From Mesobacillus subterraneus (GTDB lineage Bacteria > Bacillota > Bacilli > Bacillales > Cytobacillaceae): a stretch of 64,000 nt of DNA. The first letter of the stretch is position 1, and every line of letters begins with the position of its first letter. The DNA lies in contig NZ_JAMBOF010000008.1 in assembly GCF_023715485.1 (NCBI RefSeq), positions 162,095 through 226,094 on the forward strand. The letters are read 5' to 3'. The notes under the pieces were generated by a model. It was not told the DNA's origin and ran no database searches. It saw only the letters and a list, made by a program, of their open reading frames with translations. Of this stretch, positions 25,107-31,769 are shown one piece after another. Both the position numbers and the translations under genes were made by a program.

Positions 25107-25470
25107 GAGCGCTCAACACACTTGCTAGTTTTGACTTTTTAGGACTATCTGTCGTGACCGTTTCAACTGATTTCGGATTCAGACACAATCTGTCGGAGTA
25201 TGCGATTATGTCTTTGCGAAGGTTTTCCAAAGTAGCAACGATGGCAGACTTCTTCGTTCCCCCAGCTGCAGTTTCGGTTTCGTATTGATAATTGCTTTCT
25301 ATGAATTTTTGATTAGCATTTTCATATTGTGCCAGTAAATCTGAATAGATGGTGATGATCGCATCGTATTCCGGCTTATATGTGCCTAGTCCCTTCATAT
25401 CGGACACAATTTTCTCTTTGATACTTACCGCTCGGTACTCGATTACATCAGCCTTTTTCTTTCGTGCCAT
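25099..25470 (-). CDS. Terminase small subunit, P27 family
   Basis: 123 codons. Basic start MARKKKADVIEYRAVSIKEKIVSDM, helical core DAIITIYSDLLAQYENANQKFIE, GGTKKSAIVATLENLRKDIIAYSDRLCLNPKS, which is the P27 pattern (LGLxPxS-like end). Recognises the packaging site and recruits the large subunit. Confidence 0.9.
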   Translation of the reverse strand: MARKKKADVIEYRAVSIKEKIVSDMKGLGTYKPEYDAIITIYSDLLAQYENANQKFIESNYQYETETAAGGTKKSAIVATLENLRKDIIAYSDRLCLNPKSVETVTTDSPKKSKLASVLSALE

Positions 25471-25551
25471 TTGTATTCACCTCCTAATTCCAAAAAAGAT
25501 TCTCAGGACCCGCTCTATTGGAACGAGTTCCCCCCTCCGGTCCCTGTGGTT
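25471..25551. other. Candidate cos region between HNH and small terminase genes
   Basis: 81 noncoding bases. Inverted GGACC (25507-25511 in plus orientation as ggacc) and GGTCC (25538-25542) flank a stretch with ggaacgagttcccccc. HNH endonucleases next to P27-type terminases are linked with cos packaging, and cos usually lies here. No cut site can be read from sequence alone. The stretch also holds the small terminase ribosome site. Confidence 0.35.
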
Positions 25552-25857
25552 TTAAACACGAATATTCGAAGGTGGCGGGGATATCATTGTTCGTGTTTTC
25601 TCCATCCACCTGATTCCTTCTGCTGTTAATTCATGTGTACCTTTAATGTGCATTCGTTCATGACAACTCCCACACAAACTGATCAGCGTATCACTGTTAA
25701 GCTTATGCTCTGGATAAAACTCCAAAGGGAAAGTATGATGCACTACCTTAGCTGCTGTCGACTTCCCATACCTCACACACTCTCTGCACAAATACTTATC
25801 TCGCCTCAGTACTGTTGCACGTTTCTTCTTCCACTTGTCCGTCTTGTAGAAGTTCAT
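25552..25857 (-). CDS. HNH endonuclease of the packaging module
   Basis: 101 codons. CRECVRYG and SLCGSCHERMH supply two CxxC zinc pairs, and VVHHTFPLEFYPEHKLNSDTLISLC is the HH-N-H active site. N-terminus FYKTDKWKKKRATVLRRDKYLC is standard for phage HNH proteins that assist terminase in cos cleavage. Its ATG overlaps the stop of the small zinc protein upstream. Confidence 0.93.
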   Translation of the reverse strand: MNFYKTDKWKKKRATVLRRDKYLCRECVRYGKSTAAKVVHHTFPLEFYPEHKLNSDTLISLCGSCHERMHIKGTHELTAEGIRWMEKTRTMISPPPSNIRV

Positions 25858-25967
25858 CTGCTCTCAGCCTTCGTTGGCAGTTTACCTTGTATGCAATTGT
25901 GGAAAGGACAGAAGATTACTCTGCCATCTTCCTTCACTGCATACACACAGCTATTGCATTTCTTCAT
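25854..25967 (-). CDS. Tiny zinc-finger-like protein
   Basis: 37 codons, MKKCNSCVYAVKEDGRVIFC... with C-x2-C and C-x3-H-x-C spacing that can bind one zinc. A GAGGTGAGGGCAGA ribosome site precedes ATG, and the stop overlaps the HNH start in ATGA, which argues that it is translated. Function unknown. Confidence 0.7.
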   Translation of the reverse strand: MKKCNSCVYAVKEDGRVIFCPFHNCIQGKLPTKAESR

Positions 25968-25988
25968 TCTGCCCTCACCTCATTATAA

Positions 25989-26273
25989 TTAATATGTGAT
26001 ACCTTGGTTTCTCCTTTGTCTATCCATTTGCTTCTTGAGCACCTTATCGAATTCTAATGAAAGGATCTCTTGATCATGCGATATACTCCCTGTGATTGTA
26101 TGGACATGTTGACCGCTCAACTTTCTCCGCTGTTCTTCCAACTCTTTCAATGCTTCAGTCGCTTTCTTTGCTTCCCTTGTGATTGCCTTTAATCCTTTGA
26201 GTGCATCGGAGCAATCAATGTCTACCGTTAATTGCCCGATACTCCTTTTGTTCGACTCGCGCATATCTGCCAT
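25989..26273 (-). CDS. Hypothetical phage protein at the head of the late operon
   Basis: 94 codons with AAAGGAG before ATG. A beta-like start SIGQLTVDIDCSDALKGLKAIT leads to a long charged helix KKATEALKELEEQRRKL and a basic end. A phage family of unknown function with this layout is often just before HNH/terminase. It is first after the candidate late promoter at 26295-26337. Confidence 0.65.
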   Translation of the reverse strand: MADMRESNKRSIGQLTVDIDCSDALKGLKAITREAKKATEALKELEEQRRKLSGQHVHTITGSISHDQEILSLEFDKVLKKQMDRQRRNQGITY

Positions 26274-26294
26274 GTCACAACATCTCCTTTTAAC

Positions 26295-26337
26295 AAGTAG
26301 TATATAAAACTATAAGTCATAGTTATCCCTACTACTT
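26295..26337 (-). promoter_or_regulatory. Candidate activator-dependent late promoter with nested palindromes
   Basis: Outer inverted repeat AAGTAGT (26295-26301)/ACTACTT (26331-26337) encloses AACTAT (26308-26313)/ATAGTT (26319-26324). On the minus strand a TATACT -10 element (26304-26299) is present, but no -35 consensus; the palindromes occupy that place. The gene for a phage sigma-like late regulator ends 30 bases upstream. Suggests late operon control; not tested. Confidence 0.5.
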
Positions 26338-26360
26338 ATGGGCTTTCCTATGGCAAAAAG

Positions 26361-26392
26361 AAACCTCTCATGCATATAAGCAAAAGAGGCTT
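26361..26392 (-). terminator. Possible terminator overlapping the end of the late-regulator gene
   Basis: CCTCT (26389-26385) and AGAGG (26368-26364) pair on the minus strand across a long loop, followed by TTTCTTTTT. The stem is short, so confidence is modest. Would separate early from late transcription. Confidence 0.45.
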
Positions 26393-26871
26393 TGGTTCTT
26401 CTGTATCTTTATCTTATCTTCTGCCCTGGAAATGGTTTTCCTTACTGTCCCAATATGGACATTCAGCATGTATGCAATATGGCTTTCCGGGAAGCAGTAA
26501 CCTCTGGACATTAAGTATATTTCTCTTTCTCTCTCGGTCAATGTGGATAGTGCATCAGCGATCAATTCCCTGTCATATGCAGATAGTGTGCTCTCTTTCT
26601 TGTGGTCATCCCAGCTATACACATTATCATCCATGCTCCTGAAGTATCTTTGCATTAGTAACGGGTCAAATGGTCTCTCACGCTCATACGCTGCCCTTCT
26701 CTCTATCCCCCGCTTATTCCCCGGCCTTCTCCCTGTCTGCATCCACTCAAGGGCATATTGCAGGTCTGATGCCATGCCCCCGAGCAGTTTGTTATCTTCC
26801 ACAGATGCAGATTGTTGGAGAAGGCGAATGCTCTTTAATGCTTGCTTGTATTCTTCGATTAACGCTTGCAT
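26368..26871 (-). CDS. Late transcription regulator, sigma-70 region 4-like (Xpf/ArpU type)
   Basis: 167 codons. C-terminal third is a clear sigma region 4 HTH: ADALSTLTEREREIYLMSRGYCFPESHIAYMLNVHIGTVRKTISRAEDKI. The N-terminal part is helical with GGMASDLQYALEWMQTGRRPGNKRGIERR, characteristic of Firmicute phage late regulators like Xpf of PBSX. Expected to activate the late operon beginning at 26273. Confidence 0.88.
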   Translation of the reverse strand: MQALIEEYKQALKSIRLLQQSASVEDNKLLGGMASDLQYALEWMQTGRRPGNKRGIERRAAYERERPFDPLLMQRYFRSMDDNVYSWDDHKKESTLSAYDRELIADALSTLTEREREIYLMSRGYCFPESHIAYMLNVHIGTVRKTISRAEDKIKIQKNQSLFCLYA

Positions 26872-26890
26872 CTAACCCCCTCCTGGTGGT

Positions 26891-27073
26891 TTAGGTAAAT
26901 AAGTATGCGGAAAGTTTAACTGCCCCATAGATTATCCCTATTGTTATAAAAACAGATGGCACAAGTACCAATAATGCAAGAAACACAATCCATAGAACTG
27001 AAGCAATCAAAATGAATACCAGATAAACTGCTTCAAGCATCATTTTGAAGGATTCCTTAATAAACAACTTCAT
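26891..27073 (-). CDS. Small two-helix membrane protein
   Basis: 60 codons with AGGAGGGACTAAGAAG before ATG. After an amphipathic start KLFIKESFKMMLEAV come about 45 hydrophobic residues forming two membrane segments split by VLVPSVF. Function unknown; membrane proteins in early regions sometimes act in exclusion or as anti-holins. Confidence 0.7.
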   Translation of the reverse strand: MKLFIKESFKMMLEAVYLVFILIASVLWIVFLALLVLVPSVFITIGIIYGAVKLSAYLFT

Positions 27074-27148
27074 CTTCTTAGTCCCTCCTGTCTAATTTAT
27101 AGATTGTTAGATTGGTAAGGCTAATGAGGTATGTCGTCGTATTGTTCA

Positions 27149-27334
27149 TTACTCAACCCCGTTACAAGGATCTTGTTCGGCAAGTAAAATACCATCTTTG
27201 CTCCAGTATTGAATAACTTCTCGGACGGGATTTTCTACTCCATTACCTCGAATGGAAACAGTTTCGATAACTTCAACTATCCTTGCGCTTCTCGTTGTGA
27301 CTGGTTCAACAGGCTTCTTATTTTCAGGAGGCAT
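27149..27334 (-). CDS. Hypothetical small phage protein
   Basis: 61 codons from ATG 27334 (AAGGGA 9 bases upstream). MPPENKKPVEPVTTRSARIVEVIETVSIRGNGVENPVREVIQYWSKDGILLAE. A short Pro-rich start and a beta hairpin-like core. Small proteins ending REVxQYWxxDGxLLAE are common in Firmicute phages, role unknown. Confidence 0.65.
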   Translation of the reverse strand: MPPENKKPVEPVTTRSARIVEVIETVSIRGNGVENPVREVIQYWSKDGILLAEQDPCNGVE

Positions 27335-27363
27335 TTCACCAATTCCCTTCATCGAATAGTGTG

Positions 27364-27546
27364 TTAGAGTAGATTGTGTACACGCTCACCGAAATCCATT
27401 AAGCTGATTTCATCGTTATACAATTCTTCCTCTTCAAGCCTAATCTTGTTTAGTATTTCAGCCTGTTCAATAAGCCAACGTAAATCTTCCCAATTAACAT
27501 GATCCATATCATAATTATCTTTGATGATTTTCAACCGCTCATTCAT
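27364..27546 (-). CDS. Hypothetical small acidic phage protein
   Basis: 60 codons, acidic and helical (NERLKIIKDNYDMDHVNWEDLRWLIEQAEIL). ATG overlaps the stop of the upstream zinc protein in ATGA. No family recognised. Confidence 0.6.
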   Translation of the reverse strand: MNERLKIIKDNYDMDHVNWEDLRWLIEQAEILNKIRLEEEELYNDEISLMDFGERVHNLL

Positions 27547-27650
27547 TTCGAAGCCCCCTTCTCTTTATCTCTACAATCTTTGCAATTTTTGGTGTATCTT
27601 TTATCAAAATAAAATTTCTTACACTTGCTACATTCCTTGAAAATCGCCAT
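27543..27650 (-). CDS. Tiny zinc-ribbon protein
   Basis: 35 codons: MAIFKECSKCKKFYFDKRYT... with two C-x2-C pairs (CSKC, CKDC) 16 residues apart, enough for one zinc ribbon. Strong GGGGAGG ribosome site and ATGA overlap with the next gene. Missed by length cut-offs but well supported. Function unknown. Confidence 0.75.
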   Translation of the reverse strand: MAIFKECSKCKKFYFDKRYTKNCKDCRDKEKGASK

Positions 27651-27680
27651 TTCTTACAACCTCCCCTGACGCTGTATTGG

Positions 27681-27932
27681 TCATCTTTCATCTGAACCTG
27701 TAGAAAGACACTCCTCGCACCAGTACTCTCCCATTGACTCTCCAACAGAATATTTATCCTTTTCCATATCAATTTGTGAATCGCAAAATACGCAATTTGT
27801 TTTCATGGTTTTCTCTCCTTTAATAAATAATTTTCTGCAATCGTGACAAACCTCAATAACAGCTTTCAAATGTTTAATTGTCATGTGCTTAAACGTGTTA
27901 TGAAAGCCTAAGTAGCATCTTATTTTCTTCAC
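27681..27932 (-). CDS. Hypothetical protein with two Cys-pair modules
   Basis: 83 codons from GTG 27932 (AGAGGAAG 7 bases upstream). First part MKKIRCYLGFHNTF...VCHDC, second part KTNCVFCDSQIDMEKDKYSVGE...WCEECLS. Each looks like half or whole of a zinc ribbon. A second start at codon 43 has its own AAAGGAG, so the second module may also be made alone. Early-region location. Confidence 0.6.
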   Translation of the reverse strand: MKKIRCYLGFHNTFKHMTIKHLKAVIEVCHDCRKLFIKGEKTMKTNCVFCDSQIDMEKDKYSVGESMGEYWCEECLSTGSDER

Positions 27933-27976
27933 TCAATCACTTCCTCTTGTGTCGCTATTTTTTGGTCTTTACTTCA

Positions 27977-28111
27977 TTACCCAATCATTTTCCATCCCCG
28001 CTTCAACCTCACGCGGATCTCCTTCTTCCTCAAAGGCTCATACACCAACGTTGCAAGTCCTCTGTCCATCCTGACCAACATCACCCATTCACGCTGGATG
28101 GTTCTTCTCAT
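27977..28111 (-). CDS. Possible small basic protein
   Basis: 44 codons, MRRTIQREWVMLVRMDRGL...LKRGWKMIG, strongly basic. It begins 3 bases from the end of the dUTPase gene. The ribosome site is weak, so expression is uncertain. No recognised family. Confidence 0.4.
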   Translation of the reverse strand: MRRTIQREWVMLVRMDRGLATLVYEPLRKKEIRVRLKRGWKMIG

Positions 28112-28112
28112 G

Positions 28113-28712
28113 TTAGTAACCGCTATCCTGGCGAGTGTGGTTCAATTTGTTTTTCTCGAAGTAGGCTTGCTCGATTTGTTCCCAGGTGAAGCCGAGCATT
28201 TCGCCTAAAACTAAATATTCCTCAAATAAAATTGAATAGTGTATTTTGTTTCGGGTGTTTTTGACTAATGTTGTAGTTTGGTATATATCAATAAACATTT
28301 CAGTTATTTCGCTAGTTGGCATTGACACATTTCCAATTAGATGTAATTCTGAAAAATCTAATTCAATCCCCAACTCCAAAACAAAGTGTAGTCCGTCCAC
28401 ATATTCTTCAAGGAGTGGGTTTTTATATGTTTCTCCATCTTCACAATACTCGCACCATTCCCACCCTTCTTCATCGTCATCATAAAATTTGTTTCCTGTT
28501 CCGGCACAATGTAAGCAACTTCCACCGCTAACTAATATCCTCGGTTCCCTATCCTTACTCCAAAACTTCCATGAGCGTTGTTCATTTGCGAGTTCCCCCA
28601 GCTCCACCAATAGAGCCAGCACCAATTTATTAAATCTGTCCTCACCTTTATAAGCGAACAATCCAACTTTCCCTAATTCCCTTTGTGCATCAAACAACTT
28701 CGCTAAATTCAT
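28113..28712 (-). CDS. dUTP diphosphatase (all-alpha, dUTPase_2/MazG-like) with zinc-ribbon insert
   Basis: 199 codons. The two metal motifs of dimeric dUTPases are visible: LVLALLVELGELANEQRSWKFW (E-x2-E...W) and LLEEYVDGLHFVLELGIEL (EExxDxxHF). Between them, at about residues 65-93, is an insert with CLHC and CEYC pairs, like a DnaJ-type ribbon. Removes dUTP to protect phage DNA synthesis. The C-terminal helix FTWEQIEQAYFEKNKLNHTRQDSGY is typical of the family. Confidence 0.85.
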   Translation of the reverse strand: MNLAKLFDAQRELGKVGLFAYKGEDRFNKLVLALLVELGELANEQRSWKFWSKDREPRILVSGGSCLHCAGTGNKFYDDDEEGWEWCEYCEDGETYKNPLLEEYVDGLHFVLELGIELDFSELHLIGNVSMPTSEITEMFIDIYQTTTLVKNTRNKIHYSILFEEYLVLGEMLGFTWEQIEQAYFEKNKLNHTRQDSGY

Positions 28713-28957
28713 GCGCCCACTCTCCTCAATTGATACTTACTGATAACCCCGCCTATTTGTTGCACAGACACCCCTAGAAACTCCGCAATCTCTTTCGGCA
28801 TGTATCCCTTACCGAACATGATTACAACGTCTGTGAGCATATCCTGTGACCATCTGGATTGTAATTCCCTGGCCGCTTCATATTTGTTATCAAGTTCGCA
28901 ATCTTCTGATATCGCAATCTGTAAAAGTTGCTGTTTATTGGCTAATTCCCACCTCAT
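28709..28957 (-). CDS. Small HTH protein
   Basis: 82 codons. The second half, MLTDVVIMFGKGYMPKEIAEFLGVSVQQIGGVISKYQLRR, is a sigma-r4/resolvase-type HTH. Overlaps both neighbours by 4 bases. Possibly a small regulator of early genes. Confidence 0.75.
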   Translation of the reverse strand: MRWELANKQQLLQIAISEDCELDNKYEAARELQSRWSQDMLTDVVIMFGKGYMPKEIAEFLGVSVQQIGGVISKYQLRRVGA

Positions 28958-29373
28958 GACGTTTTCCTCGCAAACTTCTTATTGATCGGTACAGTAATGG
29001 CTTTTTCCACTGGCCATTTTCGGCAGCTTACCCTGTTCCACAATGTACCTATCGAAATTCCGTTCTTTTCAGCTATGGCGAACTGCTCAGCGGTGATTTT
29101 CCTCTTCCTCGGCTTTACAGTCCCTATCGGCAATGAGCTGGCTTCCTCGTATGTCCAGCCTCTCCTCACTCGGTCAGAGAATGTCACACACGATATACCG
29201 TTTTTCTCAGCAATCTTTCTGTGTTTCACGTATTCCGGTGTTCCTTTTCTCAATGGAGTCGTAAGTGTCCTGCGTTTTGACCATCCATATTTGTAAAAAC
29301 GCTGATTTGCGTTATCCCGGCTGATTCCGTTCTTTTCGGCTATTTCGTAATCTTCTGGAGATAGGTATTCCAT
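28954..29373 (-). CDS. Protein built of three AEKNGIS helix-turn-helix-like repeats
   Basis: 139 codons. Three copies of about 45 residues share the pattern (Y/F/H)-x-I-A-E-K-N-G-I-S-x5-R-x5-W-x2-(E/R)-x-A/T-x3-P: around residues 9-45, 52-86 and 96-130. The pattern resembles tandem small HTH units found as isolated modules in phages (NUMOD-like). Highly basic linkers (RKRKI) fit DNA binding. Overlaps the next gene by 4 bases. Target unknown. Confidence 0.75.
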   Translation of the reverse strand: MEYLSPEDYEIAEKNGISRDNANQRFYKYGWSKRRTLTTPLRKGTPEYVKHRKIAEKNGISCVTFSDRVRRGWTYEEASSLPIGTVKPRKRKITAEQFAIAEKNGISIGTLWNRVSCRKWPVEKAITVPINKKFARKTS

Positions 29374-29556
29374 TTAGGACTCCCTCCACACATCATTTGA
29401 ATACTTTTCTGGAAGCTTATACATTCCATTAACTTGTAGTTCCAACAAAACTACTTGTAAAGCAAGAAATTCCTTTGCGTTAAGCTTGTTGTGGTTTCTA
29501 ACTGCATCTTTATCTGATAACTCTTCCAAAATTTCGCAAGCTGATTGTAAGTCCAT
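29374..29556 (-). CDS. Hypothetical small phage protein
   Basis: 60 codons from ATG 29556, which has AGGAGG six bases upstream; a longer in-frame start lies within the previous gene and is rejected. MDLQSACEILEELSDKDAVRNHNKLNAKEFLALQVVLLELQ is helical and acidic. Unknown function. Confidence 0.65.
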   Translation of the reverse strand: MDLQSACEILEELSDKDAVRNHNKLNAKEFLALQVVLLELQVNGMYKLPEKYSNDVWRES

Positions 29557-29566
29557 TTTCATCCTC

Positions 29567-29770
29567 CTAGAAAAATTTATTCGCATCGGCTGATATGTCG
29601 ATTTCTTTAAATTCCGATAGCACAAGCTCATATTTCAATTCTTCATAATCAGCTTCATAAAGGCTCTTGCCCTGTTGAGTTTCAAATATATTCCGTTTGT
29701 TCAATCTCTCGATGATGAATTGCTTTTTCTGTTCAGCCATGGCAGCTGCGAATAAAAGGCCCATATTCAT
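29567..29770 (-). CDS. FbpA-like small protein
   Basis: 67 codons. KKQFIIERLNKRNIFETQQGKSLYEADYEELKYEL resembles the short Fur-regulated basic protein A family (basic helix, then LYxxxxxELxxEL). In Bacillus FbpA is linked to iron sparing; in phages the role of such proteins is unknown. Homology is judged by eye only. Confidence 0.5.
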   Translation of the reverse strand: MNMGLLFAAAMAEQKKQFIIERLNKRNIFETQQGKSLYEADYEELKYELVLSEFKEIDISADANKFF

Positions 29771-29783
29771 CACTTCTCACTTT

Positions 29784-29957
29784 CTACCTAATTTCTTTTT
29801 TAGACAGCCTTAAAGCTTCTTGTCTTATTAACATCTTAATGGCATCACTCATCGACATTCCGTATTCTCTGCGAATATTATCCAACTGAGTGACTTGGGC
29901 TTTGTTTAAATTCAAATGAACCTGCTTCTCTCTGCCTAAATGCAATTTTCCGCTCAT
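29784..29957 (-). CDS. Ribbon-helix-helix (CopG-like) protein
   Basis: 57 codons. One strand KQVHLNLNKAQVTQLDNI followed by two helices REYGMSMSDAIKMLIRQEALRLS, the RHH layout of small dimeric repressors. The ATG overlaps the preceding stop in ATGA. Likely an early DNA-binding regulator. Confidence 0.75.
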   Translation of the reverse strand: MSGKLHLGREKQVHLNLNKAQVTQLDNIRREYGMSMSDAIKMLIRQEALRLSKKEIR

Positions 29958-30280
29958 GCCCGTTTCCTCGTCATGTTCATTTTTCTAAGGTGATAGTCCA
30001 CATTGTTGATGCAGATCCCTGTGGCTTCGGCTATATCCTTCCGCTTGATGCCCTGGCTTCTCATTTCGGCAATCAGGTTTATGTCCACCATGGCTTTTCT
30101 GCCCGAGATATTCTTCCCTGAGAATGGCACCCAGCCGATTTGCTTCTTCCAGTTCTGCAGCAAGGCTTTTGAGATAAACAATTCATCAGCAATCATTTGG
30201 TCCGTCTTTCCCTGTGCGTTTTGCTCGAGCAGAAAGTCCACTGTGAAATGGTCAGGTATTTCAAATTTATTTGGCCCCAT
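29954..30280 (-). CDS. Double-HTH DNA-binding protein
   Basis: 108 codons with two helix-turn-helix motifs: DQMIADELFISKALLQNWKKQIGW and MRSQGIKRKDIAEATGICINNVDYHLRKMN. Overlaps the upstream gene by 14 bases. Similar small two-HTH proteins occur in Bacillus phage early regions. Probably regulatory. Confidence 0.75.
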   Translation of the reverse strand: MGPNKFEIPDHFTVDFLLEQNAQGKTDQMIADELFISKALLQNWKKQIGWVPFSGKNISGRKAMVDINLIAEMRSQGIKRKDIAEATGICINNVDYHLRKMNMTRKRA

Positions 30281-30668
30281 GATTTAACCTCGCTTCCAAG
30301 TAAGTAATCATCGCTTTCAAAGTTTCCACTTCTTTGGATAAATCGAGATTTTCCTCTAGCACCTTCTGCGTGAATATCCGGCTTTTGTCGGTTCGTAGCC
30401 TGTGGATTTCCTTGCGTAGTTTTTCGATTTCCTTGTTCTGATACTTTGCTAAGTCTACCGCTTCCTCCAATGCCATTCGTAGCCACTCATATTGCTCGTC
30501 TGACGCATCATCTATGGTCATGCCATACTTTGCTATTCCCTTTGCGTCTTGTTCGTCCACAAGCCTTGTGAACGTGTCTATGACGCTCTGGCTAATCTGT
30601 GGTCTGTGATGCTCGAAATTCATATTTTGTAACCGCTTAATTGGTATGGTTACACCTGGTTCAATCAT
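30267..30668 (-). CDS. Phage protein with MazG/dATPase-related helical motif and coiled coil
   Basis: 133 codons from ATG 30668, whose A is shared with the previous TGA. DEQDAKGIAKYGMTIDDAS...WLRMALEEAVDLAKYQNKEI is a motif found in phage proteins related to nucleotide pyrophosphohydrolases (GxxKYG and ExxDxxxY). A coiled coil of about 50 residues follows. Catalytic function is uncertain. Confidence 0.6.
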   Translation of the reverse strand: MIEPGVTIPIKRLQNMNFEHHRPQISQSVIDTFTRLVDEQDAKGIAKYGMTIDDASDEQYEWLRMALEEAVDLAKYQNKEIEKLRKEIHRLRTDKSRIFTQKVLEENLDLSKEVETLKAMITYLEARLNHGAK

Positions 30669-30805
30669 CACTTCTTCCCCCACTCAAAATCCAATGATGC
30701 TATAATCTGTAGCCCCCAAACGCACCCTTTTATCCACCAGTCTTCGGTGATAATAACAACAGGCATTGCCAACAGTAGCGCAATCAATATTCTTAAACTT
30801 TTCAT
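30668..30805 (-). CDS. Small membrane protein
   Basis: 45 codons, MKSLRILIALLLAMPVVIIT... with one hydrophobic helix and a Trp-rich tail. Start overlaps the previous stop (ATGA) and its stop overlaps the next ATG (TGATG). This tight coupling supports translation. Unknown function. Confidence 0.65.
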   Translation of the reverse strand: MKSLRILIALLLAMPVVIITEDWWIKGCVWGLQIIASLDFEWGKK

Positions 30806-31017
30806 TTCCTTCTCCCCACTTTCCTCTTACCGTTCGAGTTATAATAACGATCCTTCGGGTCTAGCTTCCGTAATCGCTCATTCATCTTCCTGATCGTGTA
30901 GGCATAATTCTTAATCCGCTTCTCCAGTGAATTAATCCGCTTATTCTTGTGGAACAACTCCCACTGGAGCCGGTCAAGTTCTGCGTGTAATCGGTCTGTG
31001 TCGGATAGGTCGTTCAT
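30802..31017 (-). CDS. Small basic coiled-coil protein
   Basis: 71 codons, ahead SDTDRLHAELDRLQWELFHKNKRINSLEKRIKNYAYTIRKMNERLRKL, a continuous coiled coil with a basic tail (KRKVGRRK). Follows the PAPS-reductase-like gene by 11 bases. Unknown role. Confidence 0.65.
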   Translation of the reverse strand: MNDLSDTDRLHAELDRLQWELFHKNKRINSLEKRIKNYAYTIRKMNERLRKLDPKDRYYNSNGKRKVGRRK

Positions 31018-31028
31018 GTGAGCTCCCC

Positions 31029-31763
31029 CTATTCAGTCGTTTTATCGTAGGCTATTTCACACATAATCCCGCATTCTTCCATGACTTCATCATCTATCCG
31101 CCCTCTGCCTGGCTCTAATTCATCAAGGAATACTCCTTTAATACATGAGTTTCCGATTTCGCGTTCAAGCCTTGCTCTTTCTTCGAATACTTCCGGGAAG
31201 TCCTTTCTAATCTTGTTCCAGTAACCCATACCGCCTTTTACACAGCCTATACAGTTGTTATTTCTGTAGCCCATTTCATACATTGCCGGACGTTTAATGC
31301 CTAACCTGAGCAACATTCCATGAACTTCTTCTTTGGTTAAATTTTCATCAAGCAATGGGAAGATGTGTTCATACTCAGGCATCGTTTGCTGTAACCTATC
31401 TGCCCGGTGCTTCTCGGTTCCGTCATATCCCCAGACATACACCATTTCACCGTCTTGCTGTTTTTCCCACTCCTGGCGAACTTGTTTCTTTAACTCCAGA
31501 GTACATCTTGCCCCCTGTGGACCATTTACATATCTGGTTTTACGAATGACTTCTTCAACTGTCTTGAATTTATCATTTCTAAGAATTGTTATTTTCTTCC
31601 CTAACGCCTTTTCGCAATCGTGTAAAAATCGCATGGTATCCGGGTGTTGGTCATCAATATCTATATAAAATATCTCGTCTATGGTATCTCTTCTAAGGTA
31701 GGCAGCGATGAAACTACTAACTCCACCGCTGAACCAACACACTTCTTTTTTGTTCACATTCAC
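31029..31763 (-). CDS. PAPS reductase-like PP-loop ATPase superfamily protein
   Basis: 244 codons. The PP-loop SGGVSSF lies near the N-terminus (residues 13-19), followed by IDIDDQHPDTMRFL, then GPQGARCTLELKKQVRQEW and NNNCIGCVKGGMGYWNKI with a CxxC. The last features are typical of phage members of the phosphoadenosine phosphosulfate reductase family, which adenylate or thiolate substrates that are usually unknown. It is in the replication module, after the ERCC4 nuclease, so a nucleic-acid modification role is possible but unproven. Confidence 0.85.
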   Translation of the reverse strand: MNVNKKEVCWFSGGVSSFIAAYLRRDTIDEIFYIDIDDQHPDTMRFLHDCEKALGKKITILRNDKFKTVEEVIRKTRYVNGPQGARCTLELKKQVRQEWEKQQDGEMVYVWGYDGTEKHRADRLQQTMPEYEHIFPLLDENLTKEEVHGMLLRLGIKRPAMYEMGYRNNNCIGCVKGGMGYWNKIRKDFPEVFEERARLEREIGNSCIKGVFLDELEPGRGRIDDEVMEECGIMCEIAYDKTTE

Positions 31764-31769
31764 TCCCCC

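Noticed and set aside
30193..30486. 97-codon minus-strand ORF
   Set aside because: Shadow frame of the 30267 and 29954 genes; low-complexity, no start signal.
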